A DNA stretch of 64,000 nucleotides, from NCBI GenBank assembly GCA_015698045.1, contig BLAL01000080.1, positions 808,501 through 872,500 of the forward strand, in the 5' to 3' direction. The notes beneath the pieces were generated by a model. The model did not search any database. It worked only from the letters and a program-made list of their open reading frames with translations, and was not told where the DNA came from. This DNA comes from Rhizophagus clarus (taxonomy: Eukaryota > Glomeromycota > Glomeromycetes > Glomerales > Glomeraceae). This document shows, piece after piece, positions 34,801 through 45,190 of this stretch. The position numbers and the translations under genes were made by a program. The number at the start of each line of letters is the position of its first letter. Position 1 is the first letter of the stretch.

Positions 34801-34973
34801 AATCCACAAAATCTAATAGTATCTTAGTATCTTTTATTAATTCCTCAGGTCATAATCATCAAGTTCTTCTAGTCAGTGGACTTGCAAATAAATGTTATAG
34901 AAAGGTGAATTTTACTAAAGTTGAAAAGAAAAAAATGAAATGCTTCATTGAAGAATTAGATTTTGAAACATAA
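34695..34973 (+). CDS. Terminal-exon-like frame, right arm
   Basis: Mirror of 8688-8966 with one substitution (FIEELDFET). It follows the fifth core unit, and a TTCCTCAG acceptor precedes the last 43 codons. Family unknown. Confidence 0.3.
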   Translation: MGTKLSNTVILLNQENPTRSYPTLQNKNKHTLSFFKSTKSNSILVSFINSSGHNHQVLLVSGLANKCYRKVNFTKVEKKKMKCFIEELDFET

Positions 34974-35197
34974 TAAAATAATAGATGGAAATAGATTGCG
35001 TAAAATAATAAAGAAAATTTTTTTGACATATCAAAATCTTACATGATTTTTGATATTTTCAGCTTAATCAGTTATAACAAATATTTACTCGCATCCTCTT
35101 CTTTGCGTTCTTCGGCTCTCTTATACTCATACTTCGGTAGAAAGAGTTTTTTGATATTACTTTAATAGAACACTTATTAACATTTTATTTCTTATCT

Positions 35198-35434
35198 TTG
35201 TTTAAGCGGCTTTTTCAGTTCTGGACGCGTTTCATTAAAAGTAATAATTTAAGCAAAAAAAAACCTCTCAGTATTCCGCACAGCTATCTTTATCTTCTCA
35301 ACGAAATTCGCGTTAAAGAAACCTCAAAAGTACCATCTAAAATAAAAAAGAGAGTACTGTTATTAACAGTACAGTTTGTTAAGATAAATATTAAAGACAT
35401 CTACCAAATTTTTCACGCGTTCAAAAACTTGTAA
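35198..35434 (+). CDS. Possible divergent HMG-box fragment, right arm
   Basis: Mirror of 8227-8463, with Leu for Phe in YLYLLNEIR. The frame is open upstream to 35141 without an ATG, so if real it is an exon with its start elsewhere. The HMG-box resemblance is by residue pattern only. Confidence 0.3.
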   Translation: MFKRLFQFWTRFIKSNNLSKKKPLSIPHSYLYLLNEIRVKETSKVPSKIKKRVLLLTVQFVKINIKDIYQIFHAFKNL

Positions 35435-36038
35435 AAGACGTTTTGTTTCAACGGAAAGTGCGGAAAAGAGAAAGAATAAAGGAAAGAGAAACCGAGGGAA
35501 TGGAGGTATTTATTAAATTTTTTAGTATAAAAATGGTTACAGATTGATCGGATATTGATCAGATGGCTAAAAACAACGCGAACTCCACCATCACGTGACA
35601 ATGTGACGTGTTGACGTGTTGACATGTTGACATGGTTGTAGTCCGCAAGCTCCTTGTTTACCTTTAACATAAACCGGAAAAAGACCACATGATTGGCAAT
35701 CAACAAAGTTATAATACTTAGAATAGAAACATTTTTCATTTTTCACATAGAATGTCTCAGTATTAAATCATGAAATTTTTTATAAATTTTCCTTATTCGT
35801 ACGTTAAAAAGAAGTATCAATACAAATCAACGAAGGTTTATTATTATTTTTCAAGGACGTATTTTTTTTTTGTTAACAAAAGCATTTTGTTTTGATCGCT
35901 TAATAAAAAGGTGATTATTATTTTTTTTACGCATGTTATTGTTAATTGTCTTATATATCTTACACGTGGTAACTCTTCGCATCGTACTGCGCGTACTGCG
36001 TCAAAAATGATGTAATTTCAATTTAGAGCTATAAGCCC

Positions 36039-36090
36039 AGCAATTGGTTTTAGGTTACGATTAATTTCTAATCTTGAATATACTCATTTC
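36039..36090 (-). pseudogene. KH-domain relic, right arm
   Basis: Mirror of the left-arm relic: the minus strand reads RNLKPIA in sequence that otherwise aligns with the KH upstream region at 31.5-32.9 kb. Confidence 0.4.
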
Positions 36091-36553
36091 AAAATAATAA
36101 TAATCGATTTATTATTTTTCTAGTTTTGAAGTTTTAATAACAAAAACGTTTCTAAATAAATTTGCGCAAACCAAGAATTATTACAATAAGTTAAAAAATA
36201 TGATAATGAATGCATATGATTAAATAAGTAAATGTTACATAATTTATTCAACATAAAATTTTTAACGTAGAATATACATAAGTAATTAAGTTAAATTCGG
36301 TATTGAAGAAATTAAATATTTGTGTATACAGATGGAAGTTCACATACATATATATTTTATTATTCTATGTATCACATAACGTATTTGTGAAATGACAATT
36401 TAAAAATTATTTTTTTTTTTTAAAAAAAAAAAATCGGAAGCAAGCTACTTAATGTCTTCAATACGCCTCGCTCTGCCGTACGATAATGATAAATTAAAGA
36501 AGTTATATTTGTATTCACATTATTAATATATATATATTATATATACGGTTTTA

Positions 36554-36841
36554 ATGGAAAATTTTCGTATATATCTAAACAATAGAAGTGGATGGACGCT
36601 CAAAAATAGTGGTCAACGAGACACTGGAAAACGTATATCGATGACAGCGAAAACTTACTTGGAAGGATTTTGTTCTAGCAGGAAATATAAACAAACCCGA
36701 CCGAATGTCTGCAGAAGAAATGGTAATACAGCTAAAAAAAAGCCGAGGTGCCAGAAGTCAAAACAGTTGGCAGAACAAAGAGGGAAGATAATAATAGTAA
36801 AATTTCTGATAAGTTTCCAAGTAGAAAAGCCTTATTGTTGA
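36554..36841 (+). CDS. Small basic protein, unknown, right-arm copy
   Basis: Starts MENFRIYLNN like the left copy. After GNTAKKK an 8-nt A run (12 nt in the left arm) puts the rest in another frame ending QVEKPYC. The left copy's downstream sequence (PEVKAVEG) survives here in a different frame from 36748 (PEVKTVGR). The two arms therefore encode different C-termini. Function unknown. Confidence 0.3.
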   Translation: MENFRIYLNNRSGWTLKNSGQRDTGKRISMTAKTYLEGFCSSRKYKQTRPNVCRRNGNTAKKKPRCQKSKQLAEQRGKIIIVKFLISFQVEKPYC

Positions 36842-36844
36842 ATA

Positions 36845-37522
36845 AATTAATTCAGTACAGTACATATTATTTGTGTAATAAATGTTCCAAAAGAAGTATA
36901 ATGATCATATACACGTATTTTTTTATAATTATGCGATGATTGATGAAATTGCAAGGGTATATTAAACGTTGGTGCGGCCTAATTGTTTTGTTGGATAATT
37001 TGTTGATTTTTCATTTTGTAGGCGTGAAATTTAATGTTAACTTTTTAGGATACTGTCATAAGAACCATCAAAAAAATTATTGTTTTGGGATGTAACAATT
37101 GTAACATATTCCTGATCTTGAATATTTTAAGGTGTGCAAAAGATAAATATTCTGATCGTCCTCTATTATTAGTAAGGTCCAAGTATAAGCTGTTCAGTGT
37201 TATTATTGTTGTACGATGTATACTCTATCATTTATCTATCTTTCAATTGTATTTTGTGGATAATGTCCAGAGTTTCTTTATTGGAGGAGGTTATTTCCAA
37301 GGATGGTTCGATTCTACTTATATAAACCAATAATATCAACCTCACGTGACAAATATAAGATGTTTTTCTGATGGATCTGCGACCGTCTATAAAATAAATA
37401 AAACAAAGATAAAGATGATAAATACAAAAAAAATTAGATGCACAAAAAAAATGAAGATTAGAAATGTAAATTTCCTTTTTAATTTAGCTAAATTATTTAA
37501 TATATAAATTTTGATACATAAT
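36845..37522. other. Intergenic, nothing recognised
   Basis: No supported gene; a frame at 37085-37333 has no coding character that I can defend. Confidence 0.4.
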
Positions 37523-37889
37523 GGACGTCTTCACAAATTGCATGATTAGGATCAGATTAGGATTAAGATTAGGATTAGCTTGAGATTAAGATTAACGTTC
37601 AACCTTACTTCACAAAATTAATCATGATTGAATTTATTAAAGTATTAAATCGGTCAGAATTTAGTTATCCATTATAAATTCGACTGAAATTAAGATATTA
37701 CATTAGAAAAATTCATGATAATTAATTTTTCATTCTTAATCTTACTCAGTGAGCAAGATTGAAATTACATATGAAATTTCAATCATGATTAGCTTGAGAT
37801 TAGCCTTAATCTCAATCACGTTTTTCGTGAAACCAGATTAACCTTTAATCTCAATCTTAATCTCAATCATGCAATTTGTGAAGACACCC
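37523..37889. mobile_element. 367-bp MITE with 3-bp TSD
   Basis: The ends are inverted: GTCTTCACAAATTGCATGAT at the left is mirrored by ATCATGCAATTTGTGAAGAC at the right. AAT flanks each side. The subterminal regions are rich in GATTAAGATTAGGATT-type repeats and an inner AATTTC/GAAATT hairpin lies near 37770. A 3-bp duplication fits PIF/Harbinger-like or CMC-like MITEs; the superfamily is not decided. Confidence 0.7.
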
Positions 37890-38527
37890 AATATGTAAAG
37901 TTTAATATATGGAATTTCGCATGATTTAATGAGTTTCAGTAATCAAAAATTTTCACTATATGCATGAATTTTTTAAAAAATTGTATGATTCTATTCAAGA
38001 ATAAAAAAGGAATAAGCCCTTCTTAATTGTTGAAAACAAAAATACACCTAAGAACAATGGTAATTTTGTTCATTGGATCAGACTGATATCAATATATATT
38101 AAGACGAACTTTTCCTTTAAATTAGTTATTCTCATCCAGCTTTTTCAAAATTACTATTAAACAATTCCTTTGAATTGTGTTGTTCTTACTTGATTTTTCA
38201 AAAGTTCAATTAATTTCTTTTAAATTAGTATCTCAAATGTCTGATAAATCATATATCAGTCGAAATGGTAAGTTATGACTTTAATTAATTAAAATTTTAG
38301 TTAAAAAATAGAATACCAAAAAAAATTGAAAAAGATATATATATACTAAATTAAATTATAAGCTTAATATTATAATAATTCTATAAATATTACATAATTT
38401 TTTATGCATCTTTTTTTATTTTATTATTACTTATTAGTAGCTGATTTTATTTCAATCCAGCTTCAATAAAAAATTCTAACCAATCTTTAAATTTTCTAGC
38501 TCTCTTTTATTTGTAAAATACAGATGA
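37890..38527. other. Intergenic, nothing recognised
   Basis: A+T-rich, without a credible frame. Confidence 0.4.
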
Positions 38528-38728
38528 AAAATCATATCGCAGTTTTTTAGAGATAAATCGGAAGACCATAATTTTTTATTAACAAGAATTTATGATTGGG
38601 TAAAATTTGATAATATATGGACTGATCAATTTCTAAAGGAAGCGAGAAAGTTATTATTACCAGATTTTGAGAGTTTAACCAAAAGGTTCATATTTTTTTT
38701 TATTTGCAAAGAGGGTAATCCTATTTGA
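38528..38728 (+). pseudogene. Coding-like fragment, unknown
   Basis: A frame without a start reads DHNFLLTRIYDWVKFDNIW then FLKEARKLLLPDFESLTKR, with convincing amphipathic, Trp-containing character. TTTTTTAG before AGATAAATCGG could be an acceptor. No neighbouring exon was found. Family not recognised. Confidence 0.3.
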
Positions 38729-38830
38729 GCCTCTTGGCTTAATAAGAATATCATTGAGTTTGACCCAAACTTCAGTTACTAACATTACTTCTCTCAATAG
38801 GTAAAATAGACGTCCATTCCTAAGGTTAAA
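38675..38830 (-). repeat. Diverged copy of the arm core unit
   Basis: On the minus strand the two ends match the unit of the arms: TTACCTATT, AAGT, ATGTTAG at one end and AGGATTACCCTCTTTGCAAA at the other. The conserved middle is mostly lost. It reads LNDILIKPRGSNRITLFANKK in the frame that corresponds to KLSNTVILLNQ in the arms. Confidence 0.4.
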
Positions 38831-39061
38831 ATAATACTGTATAAACATAAATAATGAATATAAAGTGGTAAGTGAAATACGGTGATCATATGTATATACA
38901 ATATAATTCACTACACAAATCTGTTTTTATAAAATTCTATATAGATCCAGTCAATAAGTTTCTCATATAAAATCATGTACAATGAAACATCCAAAAAAAT
39001 TCCAGAAGAATATCAAAGGTTAAATCTCTGTGACATCTGTCACATTCACAATTAACAGAAA

Positions 39062-40137
39062 ATACTGTAATATTAACCTGTAGCCATCTTTTTCACTGGA
39101 ATTGTCAGGGCCTAAATCACATTGCCCATTCAAACAAGAATTTAATACTAATGAGCAGAGTACCAATGATAATTATAATGGAAATACTAGCTTTGGTAAT
39201 GATAATAATAATCTTAATGATGACGTTCTCACCATTTTCATTAAGAGTAATAACCAAGAAAATACAAGTCATCCTGAAAATACAGGTGAAAATGATCATA
39301 ACCATGGAAATATAAATTATTCTAAAAGTAATACTTATGAATCTGATAACAATAATAAAGGTTCTAGTAGTAATCATCATTCTTGTCATTATGGTTATCA
39401 TCCACGCACAAATAAAAGTATCAGAAATCAGAGTGTAATAATTCCTAACCATAAAGTTACCCAAGAACAAGCTACTCAAGATGAGGTCACTCAAGATGAT
39501 GCCAAGATATTCGAGATGATGCATCCATCCAAGATACTCAAGATGCACTTGTTTAAGATGACGCAGCTCTTCAAGATGGTGCACTTACCCAAGAATCAGA
39601 TAAAGTGAACAAAAATACTGCTGATGTCACTTATCAATTGAAAAAAAACCAAGAACAGGATTCATTAGAAGGGCTTATTAATGATTGTTTAGCAGTACCA
39701 CCACCACTAATAGCATGAGTGGTGATACCATCACATCCAATAATAATGACAGCGGTAACTACTACCACTACTGATAATACAAGTAGTAGCCCTACCATCT
39801 TAACCATTAATAGCACAAGCAGCAGGATTACCTCTTCTACAACTTTGGGTAGCGGCATGGCATGAGCAGCAGCAGCACCACCTCTAATAACAATAGAATA
39901 AGTGATAGTGTCTTTCCAACCAGTATTAACATTAGCTTGTTCATCACTACTACCTTCTCTAGTAGTGCCGCTAATAATGATAATAATAATGAGGAATTTA
40001 AACCTTTGATTAAATCATTTAGAAAAGCATGTCACGCAGAAATTCAAGTTATTAATGCTAATCAAGAAGAAATTGCATGCTGGTATGATTATGGAGAACA
40101 ATATATTGAATGTGTAAAAGCTCTCATAATGTCTTGA
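39062..40137 (+). pseudogene. Asn/Ser-rich low-complexity protein, frameshifted
   Basis: 39102-39500 encodes Asn-, Ser- and His-rich sequence, then TQDE/TQDDA repeats from CAAGAT copies. Near 39500 the repeat frame shifts, so the QDA repeat continues in another frame with a TAA inside it and ends at a TGA near 39718. From 39862 a third frame gives Ser/Thr/Asn-rich sequence and a structured end, RKACHAEIQVINANQEEI followed by CWYDYGEQYIECVKALI. The apparent start at 39102 is TTG. The parts look like one ancestral gene broken by repeat slippage. The family is not recognised. Confidence 0.45.
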
Positions 40138-40211
40138 AAATGTAGCAAGAAAAGAAATATATGATAACATCATGAAACATCATAATAGAAATAATCTATG
40201 CCAAAGCACAA

Positions 40212-41194
40212 GATATTGATGATGATTGCTGAAACTGTTCAGTTTCAGTAATTGTCGATACTGACACTGATCAATTCAGTTCAGTATCAGTTTTTGCAAA
40301 AATTGAACTGAACTTAACTGATTGGAGCTTTAAATGCTTATTTAGCATTTTTTAATTCAGTTTAATAAAAAATGTTAAAAATATTCATCTAACATTTTTT
40401 AATATATTTAAGTAAAAAAAAATGCCAAAAAGTTTCTTTAATGTTCTTTGCATTTTAGTAAATAAATGTTTTGATAAAAAAAACATTACATTTTTTTAAA
40501 TAAGTTTTAATAAAAAATGCCAAAACGTTTACTTATGTATAGGATTATATCAGTATATGTACTATGTACTGTTCTGTTGGGTTAACTGGTTAATCAGTTT
40601 AAATTAATCGAGTCATATATTCGGTTAAATTTCAAATATTACTACCCTAACTCCCCTTTGAATACGGTCTATTGTTTATTTTATTATTTGGTTTAAAAAA
40701 ACCATTAAAATAAATATAGATAGAAATCAGTTCTATACTATTAAATGCCATTCAACAATAAATTTTAAATAAGTTATAGAAGTGATTACACAAATTTTAC
40801 ATTGCATCATGCAACTTTTATTTAAATAACTTTATATATTTATATCATAATATATATAAAATTATTTGATAATATGTTACATAATATTTTAATAAATTAT
40901 TCTTCATTATATCTCACGTACGCAAATCATCTTATTGGCTAATAATGAGACAATATCATAAAGGACGAAGTCCCCTAAAATAAAACGCATATTCTAGTTT
41001 TGTAAGAAAAAATTATGTAAATTTAAATGTTATTATTAGATAAAGACATAATTAGCACTTTCTAATAATATTTTATTCAGTTTTGCAATCGGTTTTGCAG
41101 TTCAGTTTTATCAGTCGATTTTGCGGTTGGTTTGGTTCTGGCTAAAAACTGCATTTTAAAACTGAAACTGAACCGAACCATTGGCATCCCTAAT
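40212..41194. mobile_element. Candidate hAT-like non-autonomous element
   Basis: The right end, read on the minus strand, is TAGGGATGCCAATGGTTCGG followed by TTCAGTTTCAGTTTT, resembling hAT-family MITE ends. The left side near 40212-40310 has GAAACTGTTCAGTTTCAG and many CAGTT/AACTG copies, but its terminus is degenerate and no 8-bp duplication was found. The dispersed repeat at 40372-40675 lies within. Confidence 0.3.
40372..40675 (+). repeat. Dispersed direct repeat, copy 2
   Basis: Partner of 6481-6800, in the same orientation. Confidence 0.65.
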
Positions 41195-41884
41195 CGTTAC
41201 AAAATATATTGACAGAAATTTGATTAAAAGGGATTATTAAAATTCACTTCGAAAAGATAAACGAGTAATGATCCTATTTCTTATTTTTGACGTGACTATT
41301 GGTCCAATTTCTTCAACTTAAGATAAATATTTTTGAGAGTGTGTTACTCATCTTCTATACCAGCCAGTGATCACGTAATAACTAAAGCAAACATCTTTTA
41401 TTAGTAGTAAAGTTAATACGACTACCCTTATTATTCCTTTTACTAAAGAAAAATGACTAAAGTGAGATGAGTGTTAATTAACTACGAAGAAAATTTGATG
41501 AGACAATTGTGAGCAAGATTTGGCGATAGCTAACACTAACGTTATGTATAATGAGGGACTCAATTTTTGTACAACGCTGAACTAAATCAACAATCGCATT
41601 TTCTGAAATGGTATCTGATTACCTGTCCAAGTGTTTTGATTTGTCCTAAAAAAGAAATCCTTTGCAGATCAACCGTAAGGTTTAGAAGCAACCAATACCG
41701 AGAAAGCTAACGTATACAATATAATTTATTGCTTGCACCAAACACTTTCAGAAAGTTAGAAGGCTTTAAACTGCTTTATTTTAAAAATTGGCACGAACAA
41801 CTAATAACAACTAATAGAACAATAATACAAAAAGTAAATTTGCGAATATATCGCTGCTACATACAAATAAATAAAAAAAAAAAA
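41195..41884. other. Intergenic, nothing recognised
   Basis: No gene supported. It probably contains the 3' region of the minus-strand gene that follows. Confidence 0.4.
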
Positions 41885-42457
41885 CTAATCTTCAATATTA
41901 TTATCAATATTAGGTGGTATAGCATAAACATCACCTATATCGATATCCAAATTGCTCCTCGTACCACTAATCGCCATGTTAAACGTGGGATTCACAGTAT
42001 TGGGGACATTAAATTTCCAATTGAATTTATGGATTCCATCTTCAAGGAGAGTTACTACTTGAGGAGTTAAGCTTAAAACAATTGTATGCCAAGCTTTATC
42101 GACACGAATGTTACTGGAAGAAAGTTTTTCGAAGTTACCACCTTTATACCATTGATAATTGAATCCATCTGCTGGGGTATATCTCAGGTGCACGCCTGTA
42201 GGGAGAACTAATTTGACCTCAGTAGCATTTGCTATACTGTTCACACGGATACGAAAGATAATAAGAGCACCACCATTGGTTGATAAGGAATTTAGAACAC
42301 TAACAAGTGTCCATTGGTCATTTTTTTGGACATTGTTGACATTATAGTTCAAATGTTTGTCAACAGATTTCACTTGAATCCCATCACGAGGGGCTTCAAT
42401 TGACCAATAAGAGGGAGGATAACTAGTAATTCTTTTGACGGTAGGTGGATTGGACAT
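41885..42457 (-). CDS. Hypothetical 190-aa beta-rich protein
   Basis: An intact single-exon frame from ATG (42457, MSNPPTVKRI) to TAG. There is no signal peptide or membrane segment. Alternating hydrophobic strands (ALIIFRIRVNS, EVKLVLPTGVHLRY, WHTIVLSLTPQVVTLL, HKFNWKFNV, TFNMAISG) suggest a beta-sandwich like lectin or LamG folds. That is only a pattern judgement and I do not recognise the family. A+T content is lower than the surroundings and the frame is free of low complexity, which supports a real gene. TATATATTTG lies about 50 nt upstream on the minus strand. Confidence 0.6.
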   Translation of the reverse strand: MSNPPTVKRITSYPPSYWSIEAPRDGIQVKSVDKHLNYNVNNVQKNDQWTLVSVLNSLSTNGGALIIFRIRVNSIANATEVKLVLPTGVHLRYTPADGFNYQWYKGGNFEKLSSSNIRVDKAWHTIVLSLTPQVVTLLEDGIHKFNWKFNVPNTVNPTFNMAISGTRSNLDIDIGDVYAIPPNIDNNIED

Positions 42458-42934
42458 ATTGATTTTCTGATACTGCTCGAATTTTTGGGAGAGTTAGCCA
42501 TTTATATATTTGATGAAGACTCAGATTAATTCAACTTTGCGCGTGAGATGAAGATTGTTCGCATGATATATTGTTTACGCCAAACCAGTTTATAGGATCA
42601 CAAAGGAACTTGATAAAAATAAATGCATGTTGCAAAAAACGCCAAACCAATTTGTCATGAGAAAACTCTTTAAATCGGAAGTGAGCTCTCTTAACTTGAT
42701 CAATTAATTCTTGGAATAGATACTCGTGTACTAATAAAAATATGGGCAATCGGAATGTAAAGTGCACGCTTTAAATGATGAATCTTTACACGAAACAATC
42801 ATTCCGCATGTCAGCAAAAGCCTTCAATAAAGGCAAAAGTAGTTTGATATATTTTATTCGCGCAAAACATATTCAAGTACACCAAAAAAGTTTTTTTAAT
42901 ATCGCGCGGTCACGTGAACAAATTTAAAAATTTT
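42458..42934. other. Upstream region of the 190-aa gene
   Basis: No separate gene is supported; an 78-codon minus frame at 42531-42767 lacks convincing features. A GTCACGTGAAC E-box-like palindrome occurs near 42910. Confidence 0.4.
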
Positions 42935-43850
42935 GTGTAATTGTTATTACGCCACTTTTTATAATAATTACTAGGTTAGTTTAATCATAGGGTAATAGGT
43001 GTTTAATTTAGTTACAGACATGATATAACGGTAGTACAAAAGTATAAAAAGACGCTGTAAAGTAATTTAGAGCAGACATAGTTATCCACCTTGTTTCGGG
43101 AATTATATAGTTAGATAATTTAGATAGTTAATTTTTATATAAATTGGCATATAGTGAAGGTTACTTTACTCATATATACAGTATATATTTAAATTGTAAA
43201 TTGTTCAATAAATACAATTAATTACTAAATTAGGAAAATATTAAAAAAAGAAAAGAAATAGTAATATATAAAAAATTTCCGCGTATGTTTCGGCAACGAA
43301 TTTGGTGTAACTGTTATCACACCACTTTTATAATGCGAAATTTGAGCCTTACATATTGATATTAATTACTAAATTAGAACAATATTGAAAGAAAGAAAGA
43401 AAAAAATTATTTTTATTCGAAAGATTTGAAAATTTTATATTTAATTTTATTATAGAATTAAAAATTACTGTATATGTCGGTGTAATTGTTGTCACGCCAC
43501 TTTTTTTAAAGTTTTATATAACACTGTCGTCCAAAATAATAACAAAATTTAAGTCTTACATATTGATAATAATTACTAAATTAGGACAATATTAAAAAAA
43601 GTATTTTTATACAAAAGATATAACAACATTAATAATATATTATTATTATTATTATTTTAAACGCCATTTTTTTTAAAGTTCATCCAATAATGACATGCGA
43701 TAATAAAAAATTTTGAGCCTTACATATTGATAATAATTACTAAATTAGTATTTTTATACGAAAGATATATCAGATATGTTTATTTTATTTTATTTTATTT
43801 AAAAAAAAGTTACATTAATTGTTAACATGACTTGCCGAAACGTTTGTTGG
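42935..43850. repeat. Degenerate tandem repeat of about 150-180 bp
   Basis: Four to five units share TTACGCCACTTTTT, then TTGAGCCTTACATATTGATA, then ATTACTAAATTAGGACAATA, then GAAAGAAAG-type purine runs. Landmarks are near 42945, 43310, 43490 and 43660. Units are too diverged for an exact period. Confidence 0.6.
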
Positions 43851-43911
43851 TGAAACGTTTGTCGCTGAATGCGTTCCCTGCTGATTTATGTACTATATGT
43901 TACGAATGAAA

Positions 43912-44010
43912 TCATTTCCTACACATAAAACACTCAGCGAAGTACCCACAATATTCACAGACTTTGTCTTTGTGCTGTATTGATATCTTAGACTCTTCCT
44001 CGGCGGATGA
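43912..44010 (-). CDS. Possible terminal exon with paired CxxC
   Basis: After a TTTAG acceptor (44011-44015 on the minus strand) a frame reads SSAEEESKISIQHKDK then VCEYCGYFAECFMCRK and stops. Two CxxC pairs eight residues apart could bind zinc. No upstream exon was identified with confidence, so this may be a relic. Family not assigned. Confidence 0.3.
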   Translation of the reverse strand, partial: SSAEEESKISIQHKDKVCEYCGYFAECFMCRK

Positions 44011-44241
44011 CTAAATGACGTAACATTATTTTTTTTTTAGTGATATGCAAAGATGCGGAAGTCCCTCCTCTTTTTATCGCACTGCAAAAAAAGGATTTTT
44101 ACTAAATACTGAGAAGACAAATTTTTTACTCTAACTTATTTCTAATGTTATAAGTAAATATTCATAAAATATTTGAAGCTCTGAATCCTTGATTCCTACA
44201 AGTAACAAGTCCATCGACGTCATATTTCGAAAAAAACATCT

Positions 44242-44679
44242 ATGTCTACACCGGCCTTTGGGTCTTCCTGTACTCCCAAAACCTATTGGCCTACTTTTCA
44301 AAGGCTACAGGACATGATTGAACGCAATAAATGGAAGGACTATTACTTTTCAGCAGGTAGTAGTCCTTTAGCTTTGTCGAAGAAATGGCCAATATACGCA
44401 GTTTGACTGACTACTACAAGCAATTTTCTTAATCACTTTGTGTTGGTATTATGGGTATCCAAAGAGGACGAAACAGGAACTTTCGTTTACAGGGTGCTTT
44501 GCACGATTTACTTTGTCCTTAATCAAATCTGTCATTAATTTTCAATAACCCATCAAGCCTTCGTCATATCCACCACCACCATCGACAGAGCTATCCAAAT
44601 TTTTATAGAATTTCTCAATTCACCGCAATCACTTATCAAGGAATCTCTACAAGACTTTTTATACAGCGGAAAACTATAA
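44242..44679 (+). pseudogene. 145-codon gene with two in-frame stops
   Basis: From ATG 44242 the frame reads as good protein (MSTPAFGSSCTPKTYW ... DYYFSAGSSPLALSKKWPI) to TGA at 44404. It then continues in the same frame (LVLWVSKEDETGTFVYRV) to TAA at 44536, and again (HQAFVISTTTIDRAIQIF ... ESLQDFLYSGKL) to TAA at 44677. There is no frameshift in 438 nt, and base composition is less A+T-rich than the surroundings. Two point mutations in an otherwise open gene suggest recent loss. The family is not recognised. Confidence 0.5.
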
Positions 44680-45190
44680 TGTTGACGCCCACGAAGTTCC
44701 CGAAGGAGGCGGTTAGGTGTTCAATGAGAATGAATTAACATATGAAATCTATATTATTAAATTATTTAAATTATTTGAAGTTTTCTTTTATTGGGCTTAA
44801 TATTAAACATGGCTCCACATTCGACATGGTCCGTATTGATCCTAATTAATATTAAATAAAAATTGATTCATGACCAAAAATGTAAAATTAAATGTTATAA
44901 CTTACATCCTCGGAAAACAATATCAACTTAAAATCTTGTTATAATTGATAATCTATTAATTTAAAGATAATTTTTCTAATTTTATAATTTTTAAACATTA
45001 AGAAAGTACTAATTCAAAAAAAAAAGATGCAATTTTAAATTACTACACATTGTTGTTAATATATGAGACTATTCTTCTCTTGACAAAATTATGAGCTTAA
45101 AACTGAAAAATAAACAATTCATGTTCTTGATGGTCTTAAAAAGTTTTAAAAAATTTTTTCCAATTTCAAAATGTTTAACCTACAAAATAA

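Larger units (their letters stand above)
33023..36832. repeat. Right arm of large inverted duplication
   Basis: Reverse complement of 6804-9781. It differs by having five rather than three core units and by small indels near the outer end. Mirror frames are 34695-34973, 35198-35434, 35413-35739 and 36554-36841. Confidence 0.9.

Noticed and set aside
37295..37330. GGTTCGATTC as a tRNA T-loop
   Set aside because: The T stem does not pair and no A box or cloverleaf precedes it.
37540..37620. Telomere repeat (TTAGGG-like)
   Set aside because: GATTAGGATTAAGATT is irregular and confined to the subterminal region of a MITE.
39117..39584. 155-codon minus-strand frame
   Set aside because: Shadow of the Asn/Ser-rich plus-strand frame; its Ile/Met-rich composition is the antisense of AAT/GAT codons.
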